64,000 nt of DNA. Origin: Bacillota bacterium (GTDB lineage: Bacteria; Bacillota; UBA4882; UBA8346). The notes below the pieces were generated by a model. The model made no database searches. It was not told the origin of the DNA and was given only the letters and a program-made list of their open reading frames with translations. The stretch spans positions 1-64,000 of the forward strand of contig JAKPCT010000193.1 of NCBI GenBank assembly GCA_029553165.1, in the 5' to 3' direction. A program made the position numbers and the translations under genes. Below are positions 49,330 through 57,185 of the stretch, one piece after another; the stretch's first letter is position 1, and each line of letters begins with the position of its first letter.

Positions 49330-49422
49330 GATCATACCTCCATAATTTGCAATAATTCTCGATTTCAATAATTATTCCTGCCTTCGTCAAAGATGGAAAA
49401 ACGTTTTTTGTTGCTCTAAGAG

Positions 49423-49452
49423 TTGACATTCGATTCATGATTGTAGTATAGT
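49423..49452 (+). promoter_or_regulatory. Promoter of the TrmB-type regulator
   Basis: TTGACA at 49423-49428 and TATAGT at 49447-49452 with an 18-base spacer, 37 bases before the chosen start. Confidence 0.75.
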
Positions 49453-49472
49453 GGTACTAAATAAAACCACTA
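49449..49472. promoter_or_regulatory. Candidate operator overlapping the -10 box
   Basis: TAGTGGT (49449-49455) and ACCACTA (49466-49472) form a perfect 7-bp inverted repeat with a 10-base spacer. It begins inside the -10 box, a position suited to autorepression by the TrmB-type gene that follows. Confidence 0.5.
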
Positions 49473-49488
49473 AATAGGAATGAGATTG

Positions 49489-50178
49489 ATGGAGATTGTT
49501 GAAATTTTAATTAAAGCTGGCTTTACCAGACATGAATCATTATTGTATTTAACTCTGTGTCAAGAGGGGGAACTCACAGGCTATGAAGCAGCTAAAATTT
49601 CCGGGATTTCCCGCTCAAACGCTTATCTAACCTTGGCCGGATTGGTAGAAAAGGGAGCGGCGTGGAAGATTGATGGTGAGGTTGTCCGCTATACTCCGGT
49701 ACCACCTCAGGAATTATGCCTCAATTTAAAGCGCGAGTATCAACAATTATTGGACTATATTGAAGCTCATGCTCCTCAACTGAAGCAGGAGTCCGACCCA
49801 TTTATCACGATCAGTGGTGATATTCAGGTAAGGCATAAGGTTAAAAATATAATTAATGAGGCTGAAAAACGTATCTATCTGTCCTTGAGTAATACTGAAC
49901 TGAAATTGGTTTATGAGGAGCTTCAGGCCGCGGTATCAAGAGGGCTGAAAGTTGTCCTAATTACGGACCAATTAATTCAAATGGGTACTGCAACAGTCTA
50001 TCTTACTAATAAAACCCCCGGTCAAATCAGATTGATAGCTGATTCGACAGTTGTATTAACGGGCGAATGGGTAAGCAATCTGAAGGCCAATTGTATATAC
50101 TCGAAAAATCAGATTTTAGTCGCTCTGATTAAGGATTCGCTTACTAATGAGATTGAGTTGCTTGGCAGGAAAGGGTAA
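49489..50178 (+). CDS. TrmB family transcriptional regulator
   Basis: The 229-residue product has an N-terminal winged helix (IKAGFTRHESLLYLTLCQEGELTGYEAAKISGISRSNAYLTL is the region; its core reads SGISRSNAYLTL) typical of TrmB/BlaI-type regulators, then a coiled-coil and a C-terminal sensor domain with INEAEKRIYLSLSN, as in TrmB proteins that bind sugars or other ligands. A repeat over its own promoter suggests autorepression. ATG at 49489 is preceded by AGGA at a fair distance; an ATG at 49480 is too close. It precedes the lysA-like gene and might control it. Ligand unknown. Confidence 0.8.
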   Translation: MEIVEILIKAGFTRHESLLYLTLCQEGELTGYEAAKISGISRSNAYLTLAGLVEKGAAWKIDGEVVRYTPVPPQELCLNLKREYQQLLDYIEAHAPQLKQESDPFITISGDIQVRHKVKNIINEAEKRIYLSLSNTELKLVYEELQAAVSRGLKVVLITDQLIQMGTATVYLTNKTPGQIRLIADSTVVLTGEWVSNLKANCIYSKNQILVALIKDSLTNEIELLGRKG

Positions 50179-50248
50179 TATTATCTTCTTTTCTTCCAAA
50201 AAAGTATTAATCTTTTAAACGTTCAGTTTAAAATTTGGAGGTATTATT

Positions 50249-51493
50249 ATGCTAGCAGTTACTGAATTGACTAACTTTTATGGGGAGACTGACCCGCAAG
50301 CGTTGATCGCTAAATATGGCAGCCCGTTATATGTTTATAATGAACGGATCTTGCGCCAGCGCTGCCGGGAGATGAAGGAGTTGGTCTCATTGGACGGTTT
50401 TCGGGTTAATTATTCAACGAAAGCCAATGCCAATTTGGAATTATTAAAGATCATCCGGTCCGAAGGCTTGGATGCGGATGCAATGTCACCGGGAGAGATT
50501 TATGTGCTGTTGAAGGCGGGATTTAAACCGGAACAGATCTTATTTATTCCGAACAATGTTTCCGATCAGGAACTGCAGTATGCGATTGATCAGAAGATCA
50601 AGATCAGTGTCGACTCGCTTTCGCAACTGGAACGGTTGGGACGGCTTCATCCCGGGGGTGAAGTGGTAGTCCGTTTTAATTCCGGGGTTGGTGCTGGGCA
50701 TCATGAAAAAGTAGTGACCGGAGGTTCGAAGACGAAGTTTGGAGTTAATCCGGGGCAGATTGCAGCAGTTAAAGAACTAGTGGCCCGCTATCGCCTGAAA
50801 TTGATCGGGATCAATCAACATATCGGATCATTATTTTTGGAGGAGAAACCCTATCTGGATGGGGTTAAAGCGTTGTTAGCAATTGCAGTCCAATTTGAAG
50901 GATTAAGCTTTGTTGACTTTGGTGGCGGTTTTGGAATCCCATATCGGAAACAGGAAAGTCAGGCGCGGTTGGATTTAACCAAATTATGCACCCAATTAAC
51001 CGGGTTGTTAAGCAATTGGCGGGCAACCTATAATCCTGCAGTTGAGTTTAAGATTGAACCGGGACGTTATTTGGTAGCCGAGTCCGGTGTCCTCTTAGGG
51101 ACGGTTTACGCACACAAAGAAAATGGCGGCACGACCTATATCGGGACTGATCTGGGTTTCAATGTACTGATTCGCCCAGCGCTGTATGATTCCCATCATG
51201 ATCTTGAGGTCTACCGCAATGGTAAAGTGGTGTCAAGGACAGAACTGCAACCGGTGACCGTGGTGGGCAATATCTGTGAGACAGGAGACATTATGGCGAA
51301 AGAGCGCGAACTGCCGTTGATTGAAGAGGGGGATCTTCTCGGAGTAATGGATGCCGGCGGTTATGGTTATGTGATGAGTTCCAATTACAATAACCGGTTG
51401 CGGCCGGCAGAGGTGCTGATCGATCAGAATGGGGACGACCGTTTAATCCGCCGGAGGGAGACATTTGAAGATTTGGTTGCTTGTTGTGTGTGA
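50249..51493 (+). CDS. lysA: Diaminopimelate decarboxylase (LysA-like)
   Basis: PLP enzyme of fold type III that converts meso-diaminopimelate to lysine. The 414-residue product has the PLP lysine in NYSTKANANLELL (Lys58), the phosphate-binding FVDFGGGFGIPY, the EPGRYLVAESG segment and the catalytic cysteine in VVGNICETGD. The length fits LysA. A related activity such as carboxynorspermidine decarboxylase is less likely because of the LysA-type motifs. TGGAGGT lies before the ATG. It follows the TrmB-type regulator after 70 bases and ends at a hairpin. Confidence 0.88.
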   Translation: MLAVTELTNFYGETDPQALIAKYGSPLYVYNERILRQRCREMKELVSLDGFRVNYSTKANANLELLKIIRSEGLDADAMSPGEIYVLLKAGFKPEQILFIPNNVSDQELQYAIDQKIKISVDSLSQLERLGRLHPGGEVVVRFNSGVGAGHHEKVVTGGSKTKFGVNPGQIAAVKELVARYRLKLIGINQHIGSLFLEEKPYLDGVKALLAIAVQFEGLSFVDFGGGFGIPYRKQESQARLDLTKLCTQLTGLLSNWRATYNPAVEFKIEPGRYLVAESGVLLGTVYAHKENGGTTYIGTDLGFNVLIRPALYDSHHDLEVYRNGKVVSRTELQPVTVVGNICETGDIMAKERELPLIEEGDLLGVMDAGGYGYVMSSNYNNRLRPAEVLIDQNGDDRLIRRRETFEDLVACCV

Positions 51494-51527
51494 GAGTTAC
51501 TGTTTGAATAGGTATGAAATAAAAGGA

Positions 51528-51553
51528 TTGCGAGCAGTTTAGTTGAGCTGCTC
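51528..51553. terminator. Hairpin between lysA and the convergent toroid-VOC gene
   Basis: GCGAGCAG (51528-51535) pairs with CTGCTCGC (51546-51553). T-rich sequence follows on both strands but without a full T-tract. Confidence 0.55.
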
Positions 51554-51575
51554 GCTTGTTGAAGATTTTCTATTT

Positions 51576-52859
51576 TTACATGATGGTTAATTGGTTGCCG
51601 TCGGGATCGTGGATGATCAGGCAGTCTCCGTAACTTTCATGCAACAGCTTAAAGTTCTGATACTGCTTCTCTTCCAGCCGCTGTACAATTGCCTCCAAAT
51701 TGCCGCGGACGGCAATTTCGACTGGGCCTTTGCCCTTACCCCAGTATTCCTCTTTCCACAGACAGATCTGGAGTGAATCAGCATCGAAGCCAAATTTTAT
51801 CCCGTCTAGTTCGTTATTGTATCCCGGGAAGGTAATGGGAATTTCCAGGAGATCGTGGTAGAATGATTTCATTTTTTCAATTTGTGCGGTATGTAAATTG
51901 ATGCAGTATAGTTTTCTGATCGGCGGTTTTTTCACAGGAAGCTCTCCGTTTATTTCCTGTAAAAACTTGAGGTTCATGATGATCAGGTGTGCTTTCCACC
52001 AATTTTTTGCAAGACACCATTCTTCGGGATAACCCCCCCACTGCCAGTTGACTGTCCAGGTACCGTCCGGAAGTTGGGTGTTTCTGATAAACTCGCATTC
52101 GTATTGTGCCAATTCTGCAAAGTGTTGATAGAGGAAACTCTCTTTGTTGGTAAAGAAATTTGAAGGCTTACAGACATAATTCGTCTCCCACAACTCCCGG
52201 TCCCAGGTTAAGGCTTTCTTGACCTTCTCTACCAGGAGCTTTTCCACAGCCACGATCTGCAGTTCCTCAGTCAGTCCTGCTTGGTGGCAATATTCGGTCA
52301 TTCTGACATAACAGGCCAGGAGATGCATTTCAGCACCGTTGTCCGTATTCTGCAGATATTGGATCGCTTCCTTGGTGATCGCATAGCATTTTTGGTACAA
52401 ACTGCTGTTTTTGGCGGCAAATCTTAAAGCAAAGCTTGCCAAGGCAGCGGTTGGATTGTAATTAATTGCATTATGGTTTTTACTGTTGTAGGTCCACCAT
52501 GGGGCATGCGGGTAGTCGTTATTGGTAGGGACGGTATTGAGCCAGAATTTGCCGTTAAAGTCCTTGCCACTGTCTAAGTAGGCCAGGATGCCCCGGATGA
52601 TTGGATGACCTTCTGAAAGGCCGATCTCATTAAGGATTTCGGTTGCAGCCCAGGTCTGGACCGGAGAAGAGGTAGGGTTGAAACAATCTGCTTCCAAAGC
52701 ATGTCCAAAGCCACCGTCTTCATTTTGGTACTCTGCAAGTGCTGCCAAGACGGCTTCCCGGCTCCCATTCTCAAATAGATACCGGAACCGGGCCCGCTCG
52801 ATGGGTCTGGCGTTAAAACAGATCCATTTTCTTGCTTTATCGAAAATACTTCTTTCCAT
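51576..52859 (-). CDS. Fusion of an alpha/alpha-toroid domain with a VOC (glyoxalase-like) domain
   Basis: The 427-residue product has two parts. Residues 1-305 or so look like a prenyltransferase/terpene-cyclase-type alpha/alpha toroid: repeats with YQNEDGGFGHALEADC and, later, QLPDGTWTVNWQWGG, which resemble the Gln-Asp/Gly-Phe repeats of that fold. Residues about 318-427 form a VOC domain: LYCINLHTAQIEKMKSFYHDLL at the start and a final IIHDPDGNQLTIM metal-binding end. No catalytic DXDD motif of terpene cyclases is seen. AAGGGG precedes the ATG. The combination is unusual and the role unknown; the two domains could form one metal-dependent enzyme. Confidence 0.75.
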   Translation of the reverse strand: MERSIFDKARKWICFNARPIERARFRYLFENGSREAVLAALAEYQNEDGGFGHALEADCFNPTSSPVQTWAATEILNEIGLSEGHPIIRGILAYLDSGKDFNGKFWLNTVPTNNDYPHAPWWTYNSKNHNAINYNPTAALASFALRFAAKNSSLYQKCYAITKEAIQYLQNTDNGAEMHLLACYVRMTEYCHQAGLTEELQIVAVEKLLVEKVKKALTWDRELWETNYVCKPSNFFTNKESFLYQHFAELAQYECEFIRNTQLPDGTWTVNWQWGGYPEEWCLAKNWWKAHLIIMNLKFLQEINGELPVKKPPIRKLYCINLHTAQIEKMKSFYHDLLEIPITFPGYNNELDGIKFGFDADSLQICLWKEEYWGKGKGPVEIAVRGNLEAIVQRLEEKQYQNFKLLHESYGDCLIIHDPDGNQLTIM

Positions 52860-52929
52860 GTTGATAGCCCCTTAATTTTAATATTTAATCAATACCAAAA
52901 AAATGTATCGGCAAATGTGACATGATATC

Positions 52930-53030
52930 TGAGTAAATCGAACCCAACGGACATCAAAAAATCTGATGTAAAGGCGCTTAATTTGTAACGTGGTAAAATC
53001 TTCTTTCGTTATTGACAATAATAGGTTATC
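52930..53030 (-). pseudogene. Decayed fragment of a lipoprotein gene
   Basis: Read on the minus strand, this non-coding gap contains a stretch encoding QIKRLYIRFFDVRW, nearly identical to KRLYIRFFDVKW in the lipoprotein gene at 48265-49329; the DNA match is also clear (ATCAAAAAATCTGATGTAAAG in both, split here by one base difference). The flanks diverge quickly and the frame has no start or ribosome site. It is best read as the remnant of a second copy. The rest of the 52860-53219 gap shows nothing recognisable. Confidence 0.7.
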
Positions 53031-53219
53031 AGAATATGTTAAAAAATAAAAGATTAAACTTCTATTTTAGATTTTTTATTTTTTTATTTTTGGCGGAACT
53101 CCTCTGGTTAAAAATATCATTATCTTTTAATCCGTTATGCAAGATTCTATTTTGTAGCAGGTAAGCTTTTGTTGCTGTAGAATTGTAATGTAAGAAAATA
53201 ATGATTGTGTTGGTGGACG

Positions 53220-55679
53220 ATGGACGTACAGCGATTTTTAAAAAAACTAACTTCTGATCAATATTATCAAGGACAAATTGCGTTTATCAAAGAGTTACCC
53301 AGCCGCGAAGCAGTTTACGGGGATGTCAGTCCACCATTACCGGAGACAATCCAACGGTTGCTGTTAGCACGGGGAATTGAAAAACTATATTCGCATCAAG
53401 CGGCGGCGATCAATGCCATTAGAGAGGGTCAACATACCGTTGTAGTTACCGGGACTGCCAGCGGAAAAACGCTCTGTTACCATCTGCCGGTTTTGGAGCG
53501 TTTTGTAAACGACCAACGTTCCCGGGCTTTATTTTTATATCCTACCAAAGCGTTGGCCCAAGACCAGTTGAAGACGTTGCTCCGTCTTACTGAAAACCTC
53601 ACCGGACTAAAACCGGTGATGGGCACTTATGATGGCGATACTCCGGTAAGCAGCCGGAAACGGTTACGGGATTCGGGAAATTTTATCCTCATCAATCCGG
53701 ATATGTTACACCAGGGGATCTTGCCCAAACATCCGGGATGGTCGCAGTTTTTCGCTAATTTACATTATGTTGTGATTGATGAGGTCCATACATACCGGGG
53801 GGTTTTTGGCTCTAATGTTGCTAATGTGATCCGGCGCTTAAAACGAATCTGCAGCCACTATGGCAGTCAACCGGTCTTCATTGCTACTTCGGCAACGATC
53901 AATAATCCTTTAGAACACGCTCAGAGTTTACTCGGTTGTGAGATGCAACTGATCAATAACGATGGCGCACCGCGCGGCAGAAAGTATTTTGTGTTCTGGA
54001 ATCCGCCGCATTTGGACGAAAGTAAGACCGAACGGAAAAGTGCCAACTCGGAAGCGGCACAGTTAATGACGGAACTACTGAAGGAACGGATCCCGACGAT
54101 TACTTTTGCGAAAGCCCGGGTGGTTACGGAGCTGATCTATCGTTATGTCCAGGACCAACTGGAGCGGCAAAGCCCTTCACTTGCGAAAAAGATTCGCGCT
54201 TATCGCGGTGGATACTTACCGGAAGAGCGCCGTGAGATTGAACGACAACTCTTTGAAGGAGAACTCCTTGGAGTTACCAGTACCAATGCCTTAGAGTTAG
54301 GAATTGATATTGGACAGTTGGAGGCTTGTCTGGTGGTTGGGTATCCTGGAACAATTGCTTCCACTTGGCAACAAGCAGGTCGGGTTGGGCGTGCGAAGGA
54401 AGATTCATTAGTGATCTTTATCCCGCATCAAAATCCGATTGACCAGTATTTGATTAAAAATACGGCCTACTTTTTTGAACAGAATCCGGAAACCGCAGTG
54501 ATCGATCCCAACAATCCTCATATCTTATTGGGACACTTGCGAAGTGCTGCGTTTGAAGCACCATTGACAGCCGGTGATTGTTATCAGTTTGGCGAATATG
54601 CTTTGGCATTGATGGAACTGCTGGGTGAGGCAGGGCAACTCAAGGAGATGGGCGCTAAGTGGTACTGGCGGACTACCGGTTTTCCGGCCGCAGATGTTAG
54701 TTTGCGGAATATTTCTGATAATGTCTTTAGTATTGTCGATCTCTCAAACAATAAAGTGATCGGGACACTGGATGAGTTAAGCGCTTATCAGCAGATTTAT
54801 ACCGAAGCGATCTATCTCCATGATGGTGAGACCTACTTTGTCAAAGAGATGAATGTACCCCAGAAGATCTCTTATGTTGAAAAACTGGAGGTTGATTACT
54901 ATACCCAATCAATTACCGAAGTACAGATAACCGTCTGTTCAACGGATCTCGAACAGCAGTTGGAGAAGGCAACAGTTGGATTTGGCGGGGTTGAGGTGAT
55001 GATCAAACCATACCTGTTTCGTAAGATTAAGTTCGGTTCCCGGGACAGTATCGGATTTGGGAAGATTGATCTTGAACCGCAGGTGATGCAGACCAATGCT
55101 TTTTGGTTACTGCCGCCGCCATCAACCCTTAATCTGGTTAAAAGCTTTGGCAAGGACCCGGTCGAGAGTATGCTGGCAATAGCGAATGTGCTTACCGAAG
55201 TTTTACCATTCTTAGTAATGTGTGATACCAGTGATATTGGATCCATTGTTGATCTGGCTAATCATGGCGCTCCGGCGCTCTTTGTTTATGATAAATATCC
55301 GGGTGGCATCGGATTTGCCCATCGCTCGTTTGAGAAAGTAGCCGCAGTTTGTTTGGCAGCCTGTAATTTAATCACTAGTTGTCAGTGTGATTCAGGGTGT
55401 CCGTCTTGTGTTGGTTCACCGTTACCACCCAATCCGCAGTTGGATCCGGACACTGCCGGTAAAGGGCGAATCCCTGATAAAGAAGGTGCACTGGTGATCC
55501 TTCATGACCTGTTAGGGTTGGAACCATATATCCCAACTTCGATCCGGAGCAGTAACAGTAGTGTAAAAAACTCAAGTGATTCGATCGAATATCCGAAACT
55601 AGTAAGGTTACCGGAGAAGATTGAGGAACAACTACGTCAAAAACTGGCAGGTATCAAGCGCAATCCCAAGAATTCTTAA
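53220..55679 (+). CDS. mrfA: DEAD/DEAH helicase with DUF1998 (MrfA/YprA-like)
   Basis: Superfamily 2 DNA helicase; MrfA of Bacillus subtilis acts with MrfB in repair of mitomycin C damage. The 819-residue product has Walker A TGTASGKTLCYHLP, motif II VVIDEVHTYRGVFG, motif III FIATSATINN, the C-terminal helicase lobe (TSTNALELGIDIGQLEA, WQQAGRVGRA) and a C-terminal DUF1998 region with four cysteines in CQCDSGCPSCVGSP, a probable metal site. No mrfB-like exonuclease follows; the next gene is an MTA phosphorylase. The ATG at 53220 has only a weak GGTGG in front of it; an in-frame TTG at 53205 is possible. Confidence 0.88.
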   Translation: MDVQRFLKKLTSDQYYQGQIAFIKELPSREAVYGDVSPPLPETIQRLLLARGIEKLYSHQAAAINAIREGQHTVVVTGTASGKTLCYHLPVLERFVNDQRSRALFLYPTKALAQDQLKTLLRLTENLTGLKPVMGTYDGDTPVSSRKRLRDSGNFILINPDMLHQGILPKHPGWSQFFANLHYVVIDEVHTYRGVFGSNVANVIRRLKRICSHYGSQPVFIATSATINNPLEHAQSLLGCEMQLINNDGAPRGRKYFVFWNPPHLDESKTERKSANSEAAQLMTELLKERIPTITFAKARVVTELIYRYVQDQLERQSPSLAKKIRAYRGGYLPEERREIERQLFEGELLGVTSTNALELGIDIGQLEACLVVGYPGTIASTWQQAGRVGRAKEDSLVIFIPHQNPIDQYLIKNTAYFFEQNPETAVIDPNNPHILLGHLRSAAFEAPLTAGDCYQFGEYALALMELLGEAGQLKEMGAKWYWRTTGFPAADVSLRNISDNVFSIVDLSNNKVIGTLDELSAYQQIYTEAIYLHDGETYFVKEMNVPQKISYVEKLEVDYYTQSITEVQITVCSTDLEQQLEKATVGFGGVEVMIKPYLFRKIKFGSRDSIGFGKIDLEPQVMQTNAFWLLPPPSTLNLVKSFGKDPVESMLAIANVLTEVLPFLVMCDTSDIGSIVDLANHGAPALFVYDKYPGGIGFAHRSFEKVAAVCLAACNLITSCQCDSGCPSCVGSPLPPNPQLDPDTAGKGRIPDKEGALVILHDLLGLEPYIPTSIRSSNSSVKNSSDSIEYPKLVRLPEKIEEQLRQKLAGIKRNPKNS

Positions 55680-55691
55680 GGAGGAAAAAAG

Positions 55692-56474
55692 ATGGAGCAG
55701 ATTAGCTTAGCGTTGATTGGCGGTTCTGGTTTTTATCAGCCCGGGATGTTGGCGGAGACTCGAAATCAGGAGTTAATTACACCATATGGGAAGGCCAATG
55801 TTATCATTGGAAGGCTTAATGATAAATCAATTGCTTTTTTGGCACGTCATGGAGCCGGTCATTCTTTGTTACCGCACCAATTAAATTATCGTGCTAATCT
55901 TTGGGGTTTAAAGGAGCTTGGTGTTAAAAGAATATTGGCAACCACTGCGGTTGGTAGTTTACAACCGGATTTGGGACCCGGTTCATTGGTGATCATCGAT
56001 CAATTTTTGGATTTTACTAAAAATCGGCCGTTGACATTTTTTGAAAATAATGATGTCCATCGCGCACATGTTGATGTCACTGAACCATACTGCTCTTATC
56101 TGCGGGCGGAATTGAAAGCGGCAGCCCAGAGAAGAAATATTCCGGTTCGTTTTGGCGGTTGTTATGTTTGTGCCGAAGGCCCTCGCTACGAAACTGCGGC
56201 TGAGATCAGGATGTATCGGATGCTTGGCGGTGATGTTGTAGGGATGACTGGGGTACCAGAGGTGGTTTTAGCCCGGGAATTGGGTATCTGTTATGCTAAT
56301 ATCAGTATTATTACCAATTTTGCTGCTGGGATCAACCAACAGCCGTTGACCCACAAAGAAGTGGTGGAGGTCATGAATGAAAATCAGGCGAAGTTGCGGA
56401 CTTTGATTATGGATTGTTTTGCAGCTGAAGATGGTAATTTTGAATGTAATTGTTGTGGCCGTAGCGAGCAATAA
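55692..56474 (+). CDS. mtnP: S-methyl-5'-thioadenosine phosphorylase (PNP/MTAP family)
   Basis: Phosphorolyses methylthioadenosine (or a related purine nucleoside) to the base and the ribose-1-phosphate. The 260-residue product has ALIGGSGFYQPG at the start, HGAGHSLLPHQLNYRANL, TTAVGSLQPDLGPGSLVIIDQ, the substrate loop YVCAEGPRYETAAEI and VGMTGVPEVVLARELGICY. The motif set fits MTA phosphorylase, but methylthioinosine phosphorylase or purine nucleoside phosphorylase cannot be excluded. AAGGAGG precedes the ATG. It starts 12 bases after the helicase gene. Confidence 0.85.
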   Translation: MEQISLALIGGSGFYQPGMLAETRNQELITPYGKANVIIGRLNDKSIAFLARHGAGHSLLPHQLNYRANLWGLKELGVKRILATTAVGSLQPDLGPGSLVIIDQFLDFTKNRPLTFFENNDVHRAHVDVTEPYCSYLRAELKAAAQRRNIPVRFGGCYVCAEGPRYETAAEIRMYRMLGGDVVGMTGVPEVVLARELGICYANISIITNFAAGINQQPLTHKEVVEVMNENQAKLRTLIMDCFAAEDGNFECNCCGRSEQ

Positions 56475-56476
56475 AA

Positions 56477-56505
56477 AGAGACCGATTTAAATCGGTCCTT
56501 TTTTA
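56477..56505. terminator. Bidirectional terminator after mtnP
   Basis: ACCGATTTAAATCGGT, a perfect 16-base palindrome at 56481-56496, with A-rich left flank and CCTTTTTTATT on the right. It contains the stop codon of the convergent zinc-ribbon gene. Confidence 0.85.
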
Positions 56506-56618
56506 TTGCTGGGAATACCATAACGCGGGAAGCTATGGTAGACCTGAAAACATTGCGGGCAGAACCACTTACCGTCAGCTGGAAGGAGACGATGGCGGTT
56601 GCAGGTTGGACAAAGCAT
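56487..56618 (-). CDS. 43-residue zinc-ribbon protein
   Basis: A short gene below the usual length cut. It encodes 43 residues with two CxxC pairs, CPTC near the start and CPQC about 14 residues later, joined by a basic loop, so a zinc ribbon is likely. GAGGTG on the minus strand (56625-56630) is correctly spaced from the ATG at 56618. The stop codon TAA sits inside the palindromic terminator. Function unknown; a nucleic-acid or protein binding role is possible. The clear ribosome site and Cys spacing support a real gene. Confidence 0.7.
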   Translation of the reverse strand: MLCPTCNRHRLLPADGKWFCPQCFQVYHSFPRYGIPSNKKGPI

Positions 56619-56779
56619 CGCTGTCACCTCTTAACTATAAAGATAGATTATATTATATAAAATGTCTAGTTAAATGATGCTGGGATTTATGTGAAGATTT
56701 GGTTGTGGTTTTATAAAATTTTTCTTGGTGTTCTTTCAATCCCGAAGAGAAATAATAGCTAGGGAAGGAGGGAATGATT

Positions 56780-56947
56780 TTGGCCAAGAAAAATAAAAAA
56801 CAAAGTTTTACAAACCAAGGGATGAATTTTAAAATCGCCCGGGAAACCAATCCTCAGGCAGATCCGGAGTTTGCTTCCGAATTTCCAACCAATACAGGTA
56901 AAGCAGGAAAGAATCAGCAGCAGTCGCAGCAGAAGAATCAACAGTAA
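56780..56947 (+). CDS. Gamma-type small acid-soluble spore protein
   Basis: A 55-residue protein rich in Gln, Asn and Lys, with no hydrophobic core. It starts AKKNKKQSFTNQG and ends in GKNQQQSQQKNQQ. In the middle is DPEFASEF, which matches the GPR protease cleavage pattern (TEFASET in gamma-type, EIASEF in alpha/beta-type spore proteins). This supports storage of amino acids in the spore core and digestion by GPR at germination; gpr is in this window. AAGGAGG at 56765-56771 lies 8 bases before TTG at 56780; the upstream ATG at 56774 is too close. The short length hides it from ordinary gene finding. Confidence 0.78.
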   Translation: MAKKNKKQSFTNQGMNFKIARETNPQADPEFASEFPTNTGKAGKNQQQSQQKNQQ

Positions 56948-56963
56948 GGATTTTATAATTAAA

Positions 56964-57008
56964 GGGCTGTTGTTAAACTACTTTTCAAGTAGGGCAACGC
57001 CCGTTTTT
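56964..57008 (+). terminator. Nested-hairpin terminator after the spore protein gene
   Basis: Outer stem GGGCTGTTG / CAACGCCC with a one-base bulge and an inner hairpin CTACTT-TTC-AAGTAG, followed by GTTTTT. A close relative follows gltX (58686-58726). Confidence 0.8.
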
Positions 57009-57185
57009 ATTGATGGGTTAACACTCATAAAGTCTTCCCTTAAGATTCAAGGTATGATATTATTATTTGGGATCATTTTGGCATGATTTAGAAACTAAGC
57101 AGGACTAATTGATCATACATTTTGTGGTTAATTTTAATTAAACAGCAAGAGCGATTTAAAAAAGTATTTTGAGGGAGTGGGCTTT

